Positions 26,018-34,792 are shown, counted from the first letter of the stretch. The stretch is DNA of 64,000 nucleotides from Halomicrobium zhouii (GCF_900114435.1 NZ_FOZK01000002.1:992001-1056000), one strand, 5' to 3'. A program made the numbers and translations. The notes: a model not told the origin generated them from the sequence alone.

Positions 26018-26494
26018 ATGACCGACGCCGAGGCCACGCTGTTACGCCGCGCCGCCGACTACCAGTTCGGCCGCGGCGGCGGCGCGGCCCTGTTTGACGA
26101 CCTCGAATCGCTGTCCGTGACCCGGACCAGCTCCGGCCGACCGCGACAGGTCACGGCCGAGGACGGCCGCCTGGTCAGCTACGGCAACGACGGCCGCTTC
26201 ACGCTCGGTATCGACGGCGGTCGGCGGCTCCACGAGGCCTTCGAGGCGCCGCGCAACCGCGTCGTCGTCGGCGACGAGAGCGAGCCGTTCGTTCGCGACG
26301 GGCGCAACGTCTTCGCGAAGTTCGTCGACGAGGCCGACGACGAGATACGGCCGGGTGACGAGGTGCTCGTCGTCCACGAGGACGGCCGCCTCCTCGCAGT
26401 GGGCAGGACGGAACTGTCCGGGGACGGCATGCGAGCGTTCGAGACGGGGATGGCCGTGAAAGTCCGGGATACCGTCGGCGAAGACGGCGAGTAA
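26018..26494 (+). CDS. PUA-domain protein (first gene of NAC operon)
   Basis: 158 residues. The C-terminal about 80 residues form a PUA RNA-binding domain ([28 protein letters not shown], then [24 protein letters not shown]). The N-terminal part is the conserved archaeal pre-PUA region. Followed after 73 nt by NAC and the tRNA m1A methyltransferase, an arrangement frequently seen in archaea and suggesting a role in tRNA or ribosome maturation. Start ATG 26018 avoids a long spurious upstream frame. Confidence 0.85.
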   Translation: MTDAEATLLRRAADYQFGRGGGAALFDDLESLSVTRTSSGRPRQVTAEDGRLVSYGNDGRFTLGIDGGRRLHEAFEAPRNRVVVGDESEPFVRDGRNVFAKFVDEADDEIRPGDEVLVVHEDGRLLAVGRTELSGDGMRAFETGMAVKVRDTVGEDGE

Positions 26495-26567
26495 CTGGGA
26501 CGAGACTGGTCTGTGCGGTACACGGCAAAGGGGAGAGCTTTTTGGGACGGAAGGCCCAGGTTGGGCT

Positions 26568-26972
26568 ATGTTTGGAGGAGGCGGCGGCGGACTCAATCCG
26601 CGCAAGATGAAGCAGATGATGGAACAGATGGGCATCGATATGGAGGATATCGACGCCGAGGAAGTGATCATCCGGACCCCCGACGAGGAGCTGTACTTCA
26701 CCGACGCGGAGGTCCAGCTCATGGAGGCCCAGGGCCAGAAGACCTACCAGGTCGTCGGCGACCCGGAGAGCCGCGAACGCGGCGCCGACTCGGGCGGCGA
26801 GTCAGCGTCGGGCGACGCCGGGAGCGCTGAGGCCGGTGGCGACGCCGGCGGCATTCCCGACGACGACGTCGAACTCGTCGCGATGCGGGCCGGCGTCGGC
26901 GAAGACGCGGCGCGCGAAGCCCTCGAGGAGGCCGACGGTGACCTCGCGGCCGCCGTCGAGCGGCTAGAGTGA
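26568..26972 (+). CDS. nac: Nascent polypeptide-associated complex protein
   Basis: 134 residues. Archaeal NAC homodimer binds nascent chains at the ribosome exit tunnel. Glycine-rich start [24 protein letters not shown] beta-barrel ([20 protein letters not shown]), an acidic Ser/Gly/Asp linker (about 65-95), and a C-terminal UBA domain ([20 protein letters not shown]). A GAGAGCTTTTTGGG box about 30 nt upstream fits a promoter of its own. Stop overlaps the next start (GTGA). Confidence 0.95.
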   Translation: MFGGGGGGLNPRKMKQMMEQMGIDMEDIDAEEVIIRTPDEELYFTDAEVQLMEAQGQKTYQVVGDPESRERGADSGGESASGDAGSAEAGGDAGGIPDDDVELVAMRAGVGEDAAREALEEADGDLAAAVERLE

Positions 26973-27700
26973 GCTACCTGTTCGTCCGCGAGGACCGCGA
27001 GTACCTGCTAGCCCCGGGCGACACGCTGGAGTCTGACCTGGGCATCCTGGAGGTGCCCGAGGACGTCGAACCCGGCGACACCGTCGAGACGCATCTCGAC
27101 ACCGAGTTCCGGGTCCGGAAGCTCCGCGGCCCGGACCTTTTCAACCACCTGGAGCGGACGGGCGCGCCGATGATGCCACGCGACATCGGCCTCGTCGTCG
27201 GCCAGACTGGCCTGCAATCGGGCGACCGGGTCCTCGACGCGGGGACCGGCACCGGCGTCCTGTCGGCGTACCTCGGGCGCATCGGCGCGCGCGTGACGAC
27301 GTACGAAGCCGATGCGGACTTCGCCGACGTCGCTCGCGAGAACATGGCGCTGGCCGGCGTCGAGGAGGCCGTCGAGGTGCGCCACGGCGACGTAACCGAC
27401 GAACTCCCGACGCTGACCGAGGGCGAGCGCTTCGACGTCCTGACCCTCGACACCGCCGACGCGGCGGCCGTGGTCGAACGCGCGCCCGACCTGCTGGTCT
27501 CGGGCGGCTACGTCGCCGTCTACTCGCCGTTCGTCGAACAGGCCCGAGAAGCAGTCGAGGCGGCGCGGGCGGCCGGCCTCGAAGACCCAGAGACGCTGGA
27601 GACCATCCAGCGCGAGATGGACGTCGGTGACCGCGGCACACGGCCCTCGACCCGCGGCGTCGGCCACACCGGTTATCTCACGTTCGCTCGGCGGGAGTGA
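26969..27700 (+). CDS. trmI: tRNA (adenine-N1)-methyltransferase, TrmI type
   Basis: 243 residues from GTG 26969, overlapping the nac stop by 4 nt. An N-terminal beta domain (ships with [13 protein letters not shown]) is followed by the SAM-binding domain: [32 protein letters not shown] and [17 protein letters not shown]. Archaeal TrmI methylates A57/A58 of tRNA. The G-T-G-T-G motif and size are typical. Coupling to nac and the PUA gene indicates one operon. Confidence 0.88.
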   Translation: MSYLFVREDREYLLAPGDTLESDLGILEVPEDVEPGDTVETHLDTEFRVRKLRGPDLFNHLERTGAPMMPRDIGLVVGQTGLQSGDRVLDAGTGTGVLSAYLGRIGARVTTYEADADFADVARENMALAGVEEAVEVRHGDVTDELPTLTEGERFDVLTLDTADAAAVVERAPDLLVSGGYVAVYSPFVEQAREAVEAARAAGLEDPETLETIQREMDVGDRGTRPSTRGVGHTGYLTFARRE

Positions 27701-27739
27701 GGCCTTCTTCGGTCTCCCGGCCCCTTCGTAGTCGGACAG

Positions 27740-28357
27740 TTAAGAGACGTCTCTCATCAGTTCTAGCAGTTCGCGTCTGTACGTCACGACGTCGCGCTGG
27801 AGTACCGGTGGCGGGTCGTCGAGTCCGAGCACCGCCCCTATCGGTCGTTCGGGGTAGGCGCCGCCACTGACGAGAAACCCGTCGTCGTACCAGACCCCGA
27901 GCCACCCTCCGAGCGGGACCGTCACGGCCGGCGTCTCGAGTTCCAGCGCGGCCTCGAACCGGCTCAGCGGCACTCGCTTCTCGTACCCAATCCGCCGCCG
28001 TTCCGTCCGGACTCGCTCGACGTCGGTGAGGCCGCTCTCCTGAAGCGTCGACCGGAAGCGATCTGTGGCTCGCGCGCGGACGACCGGCAGGAGAAACGCA
28101 CGACTCGCGGTGGGTGGGACTTCCGGCTCGAACGAGAGTGCGGTCGCGAAGAAGAAGCGCCACGTCGCCTCGACGGCTGCGGTCTCGGCAATTGCTGTCG
28201 ACGTGGCGTCGTCCCGATACTGCAGCGTCGCCCCTCGAACGCTGACGCCCGGGAGTTCGAACACGGTTTCGACCGTTTTCCCGGACTGGACCCAGCCGCC
28301 AGCGTCGAGTCTATCGCGCGGCACTGTCGGGAACGAGACCGACTCGCTCCCCGTCAC
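27740..28357 (-). CDS. Conserved haloarchaeal protein downstream of tfs
   Basis: 205 residues from GTG 28357, six nt after the tfs stop, so probably cotranscribed with the RNA cleavage factor gene. Mostly beta-strand-like sequence with paired Trp/Tyr (WLGVWYDDGFLVSGGAYP) and an Arg-rich centre (VERVRTERRRIGYEKRVP). No TM helices, no recognisable family or active-site motif. Confidence 0.65.
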   Translation of the reverse strand: MTGSESVSFPTVPRDRLDAGGWVQSGKTVETVFELPGVSVRGATLQYRDDATSTAIAETAAVEATWRFFFATALSFEPEVPPTASRAFLLPVVRARATDRFRSTLQESGLTDVERVRTERRRIGYEKRVPLSRFEAALELETPAVTVPLGGWLGVWYDDGFLVSGGAYPERPIGAVLGLDDPPPVLQRDVVTYRRELLELMRDVS

Positions 28358-28363
28358 GACCGG

Positions 28364-28687
28364 TCAGTGGTCGTCTTCGCGCCACTTGTGCTCGCACTCG
28401 GTACAGGTGAGAAACCGCGTCTCTGACTCGTCGGCCGACCGGATCTGTTTCATCTCCCAGAACGCCTGGTCGTTGTCGCACTGGGGACACTGCGCCGTCG
28501 TCGTCGGCCCCATGTCTTCGGCGTCGACCTCGGAGGTGTCGACGATCTCGCTCTCTTCTTGCCCCTGGGTCGTGACCATCGCGCTCTCGGACCCGGAGTC
28601 GCGGGCCTTCTCGTACCCACAGCTCCCGCAGACCCACGTGCCGTCTTCCGTCTTCATCATCGAGCCGCACTCGTCGCAGAATTCCAT
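28364..28687 (-). CDS. tfs: Transcription elongation/cleavage factor TFS
   Basis: 107 residues. RPB9/TFIIS-like archaeal factor that stimulates RNA polymerase transcript cleavage. Two zinc ribbons: CDECG...CGSCG at the N-terminus and CPQC...CTEC at the C-terminus. The catalytic hairpin RSADESETRF retains the D-E pair needed for cleavage. Promoter: an AATTTAAAG box (28715-28722, minus) 28 nt upstream of the ATG, giving a leaderless mRNA. Confidence 0.94.
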   Translation of the reverse strand: MEFCDECGSMMKTEDGTWVCGSCGYEKARDSGSESAMVTTQGQEESEIVDTSEVDAEDMGPTTTAQCPQCDNDQAFWEMKQIRSADESETRFLTCTECEHKWREDDH

Positions 28688-28714
28688 GTTGTCACTCGTA
28701 TACGCCGCCGGTGT

Positions 28715-28722
28715 AATTTAAA
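28715..28722 (-). promoter_or_regulatory. TATA box of tfs
   Basis: AT-rich octamer reading CTTTAAAT on the minus strand, 28-35 nt before the tfs ATG, the normal distance for a haloarchaeal leaderless promoter. Confidence 0.6.
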
Positions 28723-28731
28723 GACAGGGAT

Positions 28732-29655
28732 TCACCGCGACTGCTCGCGCCAGGACGAACACGCGTCCATGTCGTCGAGTTCGGCGCCGTGATACTCGCA
28801 GTATGGCTCCGGCTCGCCGTCGAGCGTGACGTACTCGAAGTGCCGGCAGTTCCCGCAGTACGAGTCGGGCTGGGTCTTCGGCGCCGTCGAGTCGCTCATC
28901 CGGTCAGTGGACCCGCCGGCCGTCGTCGACCGAGAGCCAGCGTCGGTCGTCGACTGGGTCCCCTGCGTCGTGCTCGTTCCAACTTCGTCGAGGCCGTCCG
29001 TCGCCGCCGAGCCACCGTCGCTGACTGCCGCCGACGGGCCGACGCCACCACCGGAGTGGCCCGACGAGCCGTTCGTCTGCGTCTCGACCGATCCGTCGGG
29101 CTCCGTGCCGAACAGGCCGATACCGCCGAGCCCGCCGGTCGACTGGGCCTCCTCGACGAGGCGGATAGTCCCCTCCTGGGTGACCTCCATCCGGGCCGTG
29201 CCGCCCGGGTCGTTCCGCGTCTTGAACGTCGCGAGCCCGACGAACAGGCACCAGAACGTCGTGACGACGCCGAAGAAGTAGACGGTCGTCGTCGCGAGCG
29301 CGAACAGCGGGGCCGACTCGACCCACTGGTACGGATAGACGTGCTGGAACAGCGCCACGCCGAGCAGCGCGACGCCGGTGCCGATGACCGCCGCGCCGCG
29401 TACCCGGCGCGATGCCGGGAGCAACGCGAACACGCCGAGCAGCACCGTCTGCAGTCCGATTCCGGCCAGGATGCCGCCGACTTCCCTGGCCCCGTACTCG
29501 CTCAGTGCCGCCGTCCCGATTCCCGTGGTGGCGACGCCGATGGCACCGACCAGCATCGCCGCGCCGGCGAGAAACAGCCCCGAGCCGAAGAGCTGCTGGC
29601 GCCGGCTGGCGACCCGGCCGACGCGTCCCTCGTAGACGTCGGTGAGGCTCGTCAT
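28732..29655 (-). CDS. Membrane protein with C-terminal Cys-rich zinc-binding motif
   Basis: 307 residues from MTSLTDVYEGRVG. Four TM helices in the first 150 residues (for example LFLAGAAMLVGAIGVATTGI and LFALATTTVYFFGVVTTFW), then an approximately 120-residue Ser/Thr/Gly-rich disordered stretch. It ends in a compact C-terminal module YCGNCRHFEY...PYCEYHGAELDDMDACSSW with a C-x2-C...C-x3-H...C pattern that probably binds a metal. It matches a conserved haloarchaeal family of unknown function. Confidence 0.7.
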   Translation of the reverse strand: MTSLTDVYEGRVGRVASRRQQLFGSGLFLAGAAMLVGAIGVATTGIGTAALSEYGAREVGGILAGIGLQTVLLGVFALLPASRRVRGAAVIGTGVALLGVALFQHVYPYQWVESAPLFALATTTVYFFGVVTTFWCLFVGLATFKTRNDPGGTARMEVTQEGTIRLVEEAQSTGGLGGIGLFGTEPDGSVETQTNGSSGHSGGGVGPSAAVSDGGSAATDGLDEVGTSTTQGTQSTTDAGSRSTTAGGSTDRMSDSTAPKTQPDSYCGNCRHFEYVTLDGEPEPYCEYHGAELDDMDACSSWREQSR

Positions 29656-29791
29656 GGGCGCGTCTTTCGGTTCGACACCCAAAACAATGCGTCAGACGAC
29701 CGTCGGACGGGGAGGCGATCCAGTGGCGACGACGACTGGCCAGGGCTACGGTCGGCCAGTCATCGTGATAATCAGCTAATGGACCATCCAA

Positions 29792-29828
29792 GCGGGTGGG
29801 AATGAAAGGGCCGGGGCTTTCGAAGTGT
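29792..29828 (+). repeat. Dispersed hairpin element, copy 3 (ends only)
   Basis: A 37-nt minimal version: GCGGGTGGGAATGAAAGGG joined directly to CCGGGGCTTTCGAAGTG, with the whole hairpin centre missing. It shows that the two conserved ends belong to one unit. Located 84 nt before the DUF5789-like gene. Confidence 0.65.
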
Positions 29829-29911
29829 TGTTGTTTCTTCCTCCGTTCGGAGCCAATTCCCCGTCACGTCGTACCGAAAGCACTAATCACGGCCGCTCGC
29901 AACCGCAGGGT

Positions 29912-30202
29912 ATGAGCGAGGACGAGAGCGAGGACGAGGGACCGGCCGTCGAACTCGGTGACGGCGAACCGGTCGAGGGCGCGCCGCTGGCTCGCGTGAG
30001 CTCCCGGCTCACCTGGGGCATCAAACACAGCACCGTCGTCGAGCGCGAGGGCGAGACGCTCGTCCGGACGCCGGACGGCCCGCAGGAACTCGCGACGCTG
30101 CTGGAGGACGTCGACGTCCCCTACTTCCAGCACCGCCGCGAGTTCGAGAGCGCGGTGCGCGAGGTCATCGGCGACGGCCCGATTCCAACGGCGAACGAGT
30201 AG
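29912..30202 (+). CDS. DUF5789-like haloarchaeal protein
   Basis: 96 residues from MSEDESEDEGPAVELGDGEP. An acidic N-terminal tail leads to VEGAPLARVSSRLTWGIKHSTVV and TPDGPQELATLLEDVDVPYF, which matches my memory of the haloarchaeal DUF5789 family. Function unknown; the small folded part may bind nucleic acid or be a regulator. Start at ATG 29912, with in-frame upstream codons rejected because they overlap repeat copy 3. Confidence 0.7.
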   Translation: MSEDESEDEGPAVELGDGEPVEGAPLARVSSRLTWGIKHSTVVEREGETLVRTPDGPQELATLLEDVDVPYFQHRREFESAVREVIGDGPIPTANE

Positions 30203-30277
30203 GACACGGAACCCGACCATCGACCGGCGACCGCCCCACCGACCAGCTTTTTCTCGCGCGGCACTGTATCGTCAGTC

Positions 30278-30718
30278 ATGACGCTCCCGTTCGACCCGGA
30301 AGCCGTGCGGTCAGAGGACATCGGCGAGGAACGAGCGACGCTGGAGATGGACCACGAGGCCGCCGTCGAGCACGTCCGCGAGGTGTTCACGGACGCCGGC
30401 TTCGGCGTCCCCGTCGAGTTCTCGCCGTCTGACTTGCTAAACGAGAAGGTCGACGCGGACCGTGACCCGTACTACGTGCTCGGCGCGTGCAACCCGGCGA
30501 TGGCGGACCGTGCGCTCGACGCCAGCGACAAACAGATCGGCGCGCTGTTCCCGTGCAACGTCGTCGTTTGGGAGGAAGAGCCGGGCGTCCAGACCGTCTA
30601 CCACGTCAGTATCATGCGAATCGCCCGTCTGGTGGGGATGGCCCCCGACGACGAGGCGTGGGCGGACATCGTCGCAGAGACCGGCGAGATGGTCGACGAG
30701 GCCTTCGGCGCGCTATAG
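30278..30718 (+). CDS. DUF302-domain protein
   Basis: 146 residues. DUF302 fold: VEHVREVFTDAGFGVPVEFSPSDLL, YYVLGACNPAMADRALDA and GALFPCNVVVWEE include the conserved CNP and P-C-N-V-V segments. Members are implicated in metal/redox or sulfur metabolism in other prokaryotes, without a settled activity. A GCTTTTTCTCGCG box lies 25-35 nt upstream of the ATG. Confidence 0.85.
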   Translation: MTLPFDPEAVRSEDIGEERATLEMDHEAAVEHVREVFTDAGFGVPVEFSPSDLLNEKVDADRDPYYVLGACNPAMADRALDASDKQIGALFPCNVVVWEEEPGVQTVYHVSIMRIARLVGMAPDDEAWADIVAETGEMVDEAFGAL

Positions 30719-30741
30719 ACAATCGTTCTGAAACAGGCGCG

Positions 30742-30864
30742 CTAGGCCAGCGCGTCCTCGATTGCGTCGAGGATCCGGGTCGCGACGTACACCGGGAGCG
30801 CGACGAGTCCGAACAGCACGATGACGAGTAACTCCATGGTAAACGGGAAGATGATAGCGGCCAT
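30742..30864 (-). CDS. 40-residue membrane microprotein (fourth of a tandem set)
   Basis: ATG 30864 to TAG 30742. The sequence MAAIIFPFTMELLVIVLFG continues LVALPVYVATRILDAIEDALA. It is a single TM helix whose xELLVIVLFGLVALPV core matches the QELLIILMIFGMLAIPV core of the gene at 31214-31444, so it looks like a shortened paralogue lacking the C-terminal coiled coil. Same strand as, and 33 nt after, the 30897 gene. Confidence 0.55.
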   Translation of the reverse strand: MAAIIFPFTMELLVIVLFGLVALPVYVATRILDAIEDALA

Positions 30865-30896
30865 ACTCACCTGATCCCGATACCTGTTGGTAAAGA

Positions 30897-31142
30897 TTAC
30901 TCCAGTTCGTCGTCAGGTTTGGTCGTCGCCGTCCCGCGTTCTTCGCGGAGTTCCTCGACTTCCCGTTCGAGTTCCGCGATGCGTTCCTCGTCGCTGGTCG
31001 AGTCACCTCGCCACAGACGGAGAACACCCAGGGCAACGAGAACGACGACCACAGCCGGGGCCACGAGTACGATCAGTATGAGAAAAATGATCAGTATCTC
31101 TTGCGTGCCGGGTATTCCTACTTGGAGGGCGGTTTGGTACAT
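30897..31142 (-). CDS. Small single-TM coiled-coil protein, paralogue A
   Basis: 81 residues. The N-terminus MYQTALQVGIPGTQEILIIF begins a GIPG-x-QE segment leading into a TM helix (about residues 14-43). A short basic stretch RLWRG and a coiled coil ERIAELEREVEELREERG follow, then an acidic tail. The same architecture is seen in the next gene upstream (31214-31444). Resembles TatA superficially but lacks the FG hinge and amphipathic helix, so I do not call it Tat. Confidence 0.65.
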   Translation of the reverse strand: MYQTALQVGIPGTQEILIIFLILIVLVAPAVVVVLVALGVLRLWRGDSTSDEERIAELEREVEELREERGTATTKPDDELE

Positions 31143-31213
31143 TGGCGATGACTTCTCGGAATGACTCGGTAAATAGTTGCTTCTACAGACGGTTCCAGGC
31201 TGTCCCTGACTCG

Positions 31214-31444
31214 TTAGCGATCATCGCCGGACGCCCGGTCGCTCTTGGAGTCTGCCGCCCGTAGCTCCTCGACTTCGCGTTCGAGTTCCGCGATGCGTTC
31301 GTCAGTCTCCGAGTCGTTCCCGGTCAGGTACTTGATGACCAGCGCGATACCGACGACTGGTATCGCCAGCATCCCGAAGATCATGAGGATGATGAGGAGT
31401 TCCTGCGCGCCGGGGATTCCGAACTGGGCGATTGGAGGGTACAC
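31214..31444 (-). CDS. Small single-TM coiled-coil protein, paralogue B
   Basis: 76 residues: MYPPIAQFGIPGAQELLIIL starts the shared GIPG-x-QE-LLIIL segment, then a TM helix, KYLTGNDSET and the coiled coil DERIAELEREVEELRAADS, nearly identical to paralogue A over the coil. Sits between paralogues A and C on the minus strand with 50-70 nt spacers. Confidence 0.65.
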   Translation of the reverse strand: MYPPIAQFGIPGAQELLIILMIFGMLAIPVVGIALVIKYLTGNDSETDERIAELEREVEELRAADSKSDRASGDDR

Positions 31445-31497
31445 GGCTGCTAGTTCCCCATGGGGCCAAATAAAACGAGGTCCTCTCGTCGCTCACC

Positions 31498-31707
31498 TCA
31501 GTCTCGCGGCGACTCGGCCGACGACGCGTCTCCATCCAGTTCCGCAACCTCGTGTTCCAGCAGCGCGACGCGCTGGCGGAGTTCTCTCGTCCGGCGATCC
31601 ACGATCCAGCCGATCAACTTGACGACGCCGCCGATGACGACGGCCCAGTAGAGGACGACGAAGACCAGCATGGCGACGTCGCCACCGGCGGGGAGACCAA
31701 TCTGCAT
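31498..31707 (-). CDS. Small single-TM coiled-coil protein, paralogue C
   Basis: 69 residues from MQIGLPAGGDVAMLVFVVLY. Same plan as paralogues A and B but more diverged: a GLPAGGD start, one TM helix, then RTRELRQRVALLEHEVAELDG coiled coil and acidic tail. The ATG at 31707 is preferred over an upstream in-frame start at 31734. It begins 39 nt after the nreA stop, so the set may be transcribed with nreA. Confidence 0.6.
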   Translation of the reverse strand: MQIGLPAGGDVAMLVFVVLYWAVVIGGVVKLIGWIVDRRTRELRQRVALLEHEVAELDGDASSAESPRD

Positions 31708-31746
31708 ACCCTCGCCTGCCGCGGCACTCGTCAAAGCACTGTCGAA

Positions 31747-33033
31747 TCAGAAGTCCGTGATCTGCGACTGCAACCCGGCGACCATGTCGGATTTGCGGCG
31801 GAGCGTGTTGAGCGACACCGGAAGCTGCTGGGCGACGGCGTTGACCGCGTCGCGGAACGTCTCGGCCTCGGCCGGCTGATCGGCGAGTCGGGGGTTGCTC
31901 GCGTCGCCGGCGTCCTGCTCGAAGGCGTTGCGGACCCCCTCGCGGACCTGCCAGACGCCGACGGGGGCCCAGTACTCGTCGGTCACCTCGCGGAGGACCA
32001 GACACTTCGCCTGCCGGTCGCGCTCCTGGAGGTGTTCGAGGACACCGAGTCGGGAGGCGTAGTATGCGCCGGCGGTCTCCTCGACGTAGCCGGTGCGGCC
32101 CTCGTACCCCTCGCTGGCGCTGGAGAGGTAGTAGGACTCGGCGACGGGGTTCCAGACGCTCTCGGGCGCCTTCATCTCGACGAGTTCGAACTCCCAGCGA
32201 CCCGGCGTGAGGACGACCCAGTACCGGTTGCCCATGTACTCGTTGTACCAGACCTCGGTCGTGTCGATGGTGTCGCGGTTCAGGAGCCCGCCGCGGAGGT
32301 ACTTGCCGACGGTGTCGTCGACGGCGGTGATGGACCAGCGCGTCGGGACGAGTTTGCGCTCGTGGTTCTGGCCCATCGCGCCCGCCGAGAGGATGGTGTT
32401 GACCTCGTAGACGTCGAAGCCGCGGTTGTACAGGTACGTCATCGCGCCCTCGGCGCGCCAGTCGTCGTCCTCCAGGGTCTTCTCGACGGAGCGGGGGACG
32501 TGGGGGTTCTCCGCGAGTTCGGCGCTGTTGGCCCGCGCCCGCGGACCGGTCGGCGTGGAGATATCGTCCAGACCGATGTCGAGGTTCGAGGCGTCGTCCA
32601 GGCCGACTTCGACGTCGACTGGTCGGTCGGCGATGGCCACTTCGCGCTGGGTGCCGACGAAGCCGTCCCAGACGTCGTCGACGTTGACCTTCGCCGAGCG
32701 CGTGGAGTTGAGCAGGCCGGTCCGGCGCTGGAGCACGTCGTCGATGCCCAGACCGCGCTGGTACCACTCGCCGCTCGTGGCGAAGTCGGCGGCGTCGGCG
32801 TCCGGCGCCATCGGGGAGAGCACGCCCGTGGAGATGTTCGGGTAGCCCGACCGGCCGACGAAAATCTCGGGCGCGGTCGAGCCGAACAGCGAGTCGCCCT
32901 GGACCGTCTCCTTGAACTGCTGTTCGACGTCGTCCAGGTAGTTGGTGATCTCGTAGGACTTCTCCTCGGCGAGGCGCCGTCGCTCGGCCGCTTCGTCCCG
33001 CTCGAACCCCGCGACGAACTCGTCGAGACGCAT
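31747..33033 (-). CDS. nreA: NreA-type DNA repair protein
   Basis: 428 residues, the usual size for archaeal Nre proteins. NreA is reported to act in mitomycin C and other DNA-damage resistance in Haloferax. Conserved features include EIFVGRSGYPNISTGVLSP near residue 60, LSAGAMGQNHERKLVPTRWS in the middle, and a C-terminal LQSQITDF, which matches the PCNA-interacting PIP motif (Q-x-x-I-x-x-F) described for this family. No zinc finger seen at the N-terminus, unlike some Nre proteins. Confidence 0.92.
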   Translation of the reverse strand: MRLDEFVAGFERDEAAERRRLAEEKSYEITNYLDDVEQQFKETVQGDSLFGSTAPEIFVGRSGYPNISTGVLSPMAPDADAADFATSGEWYQRGLGIDDVLQRRTGLLNSTRSAKVNVDDVWDGFVGTQREVAIADRPVDVEVGLDDASNLDIGLDDISTPTGPRARANSAELAENPHVPRSVEKTLEDDDWRAEGAMTYLYNRGFDVYEVNTILSAGAMGQNHERKLVPTRWSITAVDDTVGKYLRGGLLNRDTIDTTEVWYNEYMGNRYWVVLTPGRWEFELVEMKAPESVWNPVAESYYLSSASEGYEGRTGYVEETAGAYYASRLGVLEHLQERDRQAKCLVLREVTDEYWAPVGVWQVREGVRNAFEQDAGDASNPRLADQPAEAETFRDAVNAVAQQLPVSLNTLRRKSDMVAGLQSQITDF

Positions 33034-33195
33034 CTATCTCCCCTTGGACGCAGGGGGGTAAGAATCTGTCCCGGCGGGCTCGGAGTCTCACGCCGCAGCG
33101 GCGGTGGCGACTTTCCCGACACCCGATCCGCTGGCGCCGCACCTCTCGCTGAGGCTAACAGTTAGGGATGTCCAGTCCGTACGTTTACACCAGGC

Positions 33196-33603
33196 ATGTC
33201 CCGCGTTCTCAAACTGGCGGCGGTTGTCGCCACGGTCGCCGCGCTCTGTACCATCTTCGCCCCGGCCCTCTGGCGCGTGAGCCACGGACAGGCACTGACC
33301 AACGTCCTGGTGGGCGAGTTCGCGACCCTCGCGATGGGATACACCGCGTACCGAATCGCCTACGGCAAGGACGCGTCCCGTTCGGTCGCGCTCGCCGCGG
33401 CCGTGTTCGGGGCGGTCCTCGCCGTCTCCCCCATCGTCTTCGGCCTCGTCCCCGTGTTCACGTCCGTCACCATGATCGGCGGCGGCCTCGTCGCCGTCGT
33501 GAGTCTCGTGGCGTTCGTGACGACGTTCACCGGCGACGACCGGTCTGTCCGCGGCGTCTCGCGTGGCCGGGACGCGAGCGAGGACCAGCCAAAAGCGGCG
33601 TGA
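33196..33603 (+). CDS. Small integral membrane protein, four TM helices
   Basis: 135 residues. Four TM helices, beginning LKLAAVVATVAALCTIFAPA, with a W-x-V-S-H-G turn in the first loop that is reminiscent of SPW-repeat proteins, and a charged C-terminal tail of about 25 residues. Function unknown. Downstream lies a three-unit repeat array (33628-33825) that runs up to the convergent tfb gene. Confidence 0.65.
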   Translation: MSRVLKLAAVVATVAALCTIFAPALWRVSHGQALTNVLVGEFATLAMGYTAYRIAYGKDASRSVALAAAVFGAVLAVSPIVFGLVPVFTSVTMIGGGLVAVVSLVAFVTTFTGDDRSVRGVSRGRDASEDQPKAA

Positions 33604-33627
33604 ACAGCTCGTCTCACGGCCCGCCAG

Positions 33628-33825
33628 CCTGCTCACGGGTCGTTCCTCCCCGTTCGCGGTTCGTTGGTACCTCGCTTCGCTCGGTACCAACCTGCTCGCG
33701 TGTCGCTCCCTTCGGTCGCTCCCGTTCGCGTATAGCTGGTGCCTCCCTGCGGTCGGCACCAGCCTGCTCACGGGTCGTTCCTCCCCGTTCGCGATTCGTT
33801 GGTACCTCGCTTCGCTCGGTACCAA
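33628..33825. repeat. Three-unit direct repeat with embedded hairpins
   Basis: Units at 33628-33690 and 33763-33825 are 63 nt and differ at one base; the middle unit (33691-33762, 72 nt) is a diverged version. Each starts CCTGCTC and contains an inverted repeat (TTGGTACC ... GGTACCAA in the outer units, CTGGTGCC ... GGCACCAG in the middle). The array ends one base before the tfb stop codon, between two convergent genes, a place where terminator hairpins are expected. Confidence 0.8.
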
Positions 33826-33826
33826 C

Positions 33827-34792
33827 CTAACTGTGAATCCCCATCGCTTCGATCTGTTCCTGGTACCGATTCCGGATCGTCACTTCCGTGACCTGGGCGA
33901 CGTCGGCGACTTCGCGCTGGGTCTTCTTCTCGTTACAGAGCAGTGAGGCGGCGTAGATGGCCGCCGCGGCGTACCCAGTCGGTGATTTCCCGGAGAGCAG
34001 TCCCTGATCGGCCGTTGCCTGGATTATCTCCTTGGCCTTCGACTGGACCTCTTCGGTGAGGTCCAGTTCCGAACAGAACCGGGGGACGTACTGTTTGGGG
34101 TCCACCGGTTCCATCTCCAGGGAGAGTTCGTGTGAGACGTACCGATACGTCCGGCCGATCTCTTTGCGGTCGACGCGTGAGACGTCCGCGATCTCTTCGA
34201 GGCTTCGCGGGATCCCCTCCTGTCGGCAGGCGGCGTACAGACACGAGGTGGCGACGCCTTCGATCGACCGGCCGCGGATGAGGTCTTCCTTGAGCGCGCG
34301 CCGGTAGATGACGGAGGCCACTTCGCGGACCGAGCGCGGGACACCGAGCGCACTCGCCATCCGGTCGACTTCGGAGAGGGCGAACTGCAGGTTCCGCTCG
34401 CCCGCGTCCTTGGTCCGGATTCGCTCCTGCCACTTGCGCAGGCGATGCATCTGGCTGCGTTTCTTCGAGGAGATCGACCGACCGTAGGCGTCCTTGTCCT
34501 TCCAGTCGATGGTGGTCGTCAGCCCCTTGTCGTGCATCGTCTGCGTCGTCGGCGCTCCCACCCGCGACTTCTCCTGCCGCTCGGAGTGGTTGAACGCGCG
34601 CCACTCCGGCCCCGGGTCGACGTTGCCCTCTTCCACGACGAGCCCGCACCCCTCGCATATCACCTCTCCCCTGTCGGCGTCTTTGACCAGGTCCACGGAC
34701 TCGCACTCCGGACACTGCTTGGCCCGTTCAGACTCGTCTCGTTCGTTCTCCTCCTGTAGCTGCCGCTCACGGTGACGGGTGGACCGTTTCAT
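33827..34792 (-). CDS. tfb: Transcription initiation factor B
   Basis: 321 residues. Recruits RNA polymerase to TBP-bound TATA boxes. N-terminal zinc ribbon CPEC...CEGCG (residues 27-50), B-finger/linker around [17 protein letters not shown], then two cyclin-like repeats ([21 protein letters not shown]... and [21 protein letters not shown]...). The C-terminal [20 protein letters not shown] contacts BRE. Haloarchaea carry several TFBs; which one this is cannot be told. TATA-like box at 34819-34826. Confidence 0.95.
   Translation of the reverse strand: MKRSTRHRERQLQEENERDESERAKQCPECESVDLVKDADRGEVICEGCGLVVEEGNVDPGPEWRAFNHSERQEKSRVGAPTTQTMHDKGLTTTIDWKDKDAYGRSISSKKRSQMHRLRKWQERIRTKDAGERNLQFALSEVDRMASALGVPRSVREVASVIYRRALKEDLIRGRSIEGVATSCLYAACRQEGIPRSLEEIADVSRVDRKEIGRTYRYVSHELSLEMEPVDPKQYVPRFCSELDLTEEVQSKAKEIIQATADQGLLSGKSPTGYAAAAIYAASLLCNEKKTQREVADVAQVTEVTIRNRYQEQIEAMGIHS

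Noticed and set aside
30742-31707. TatA-like translocase components
   Set aside because: The small proteins share a short TM helix but lack the FG hinge and the amphipathic helix of TatA/TatE, and have a coiled coil instead.
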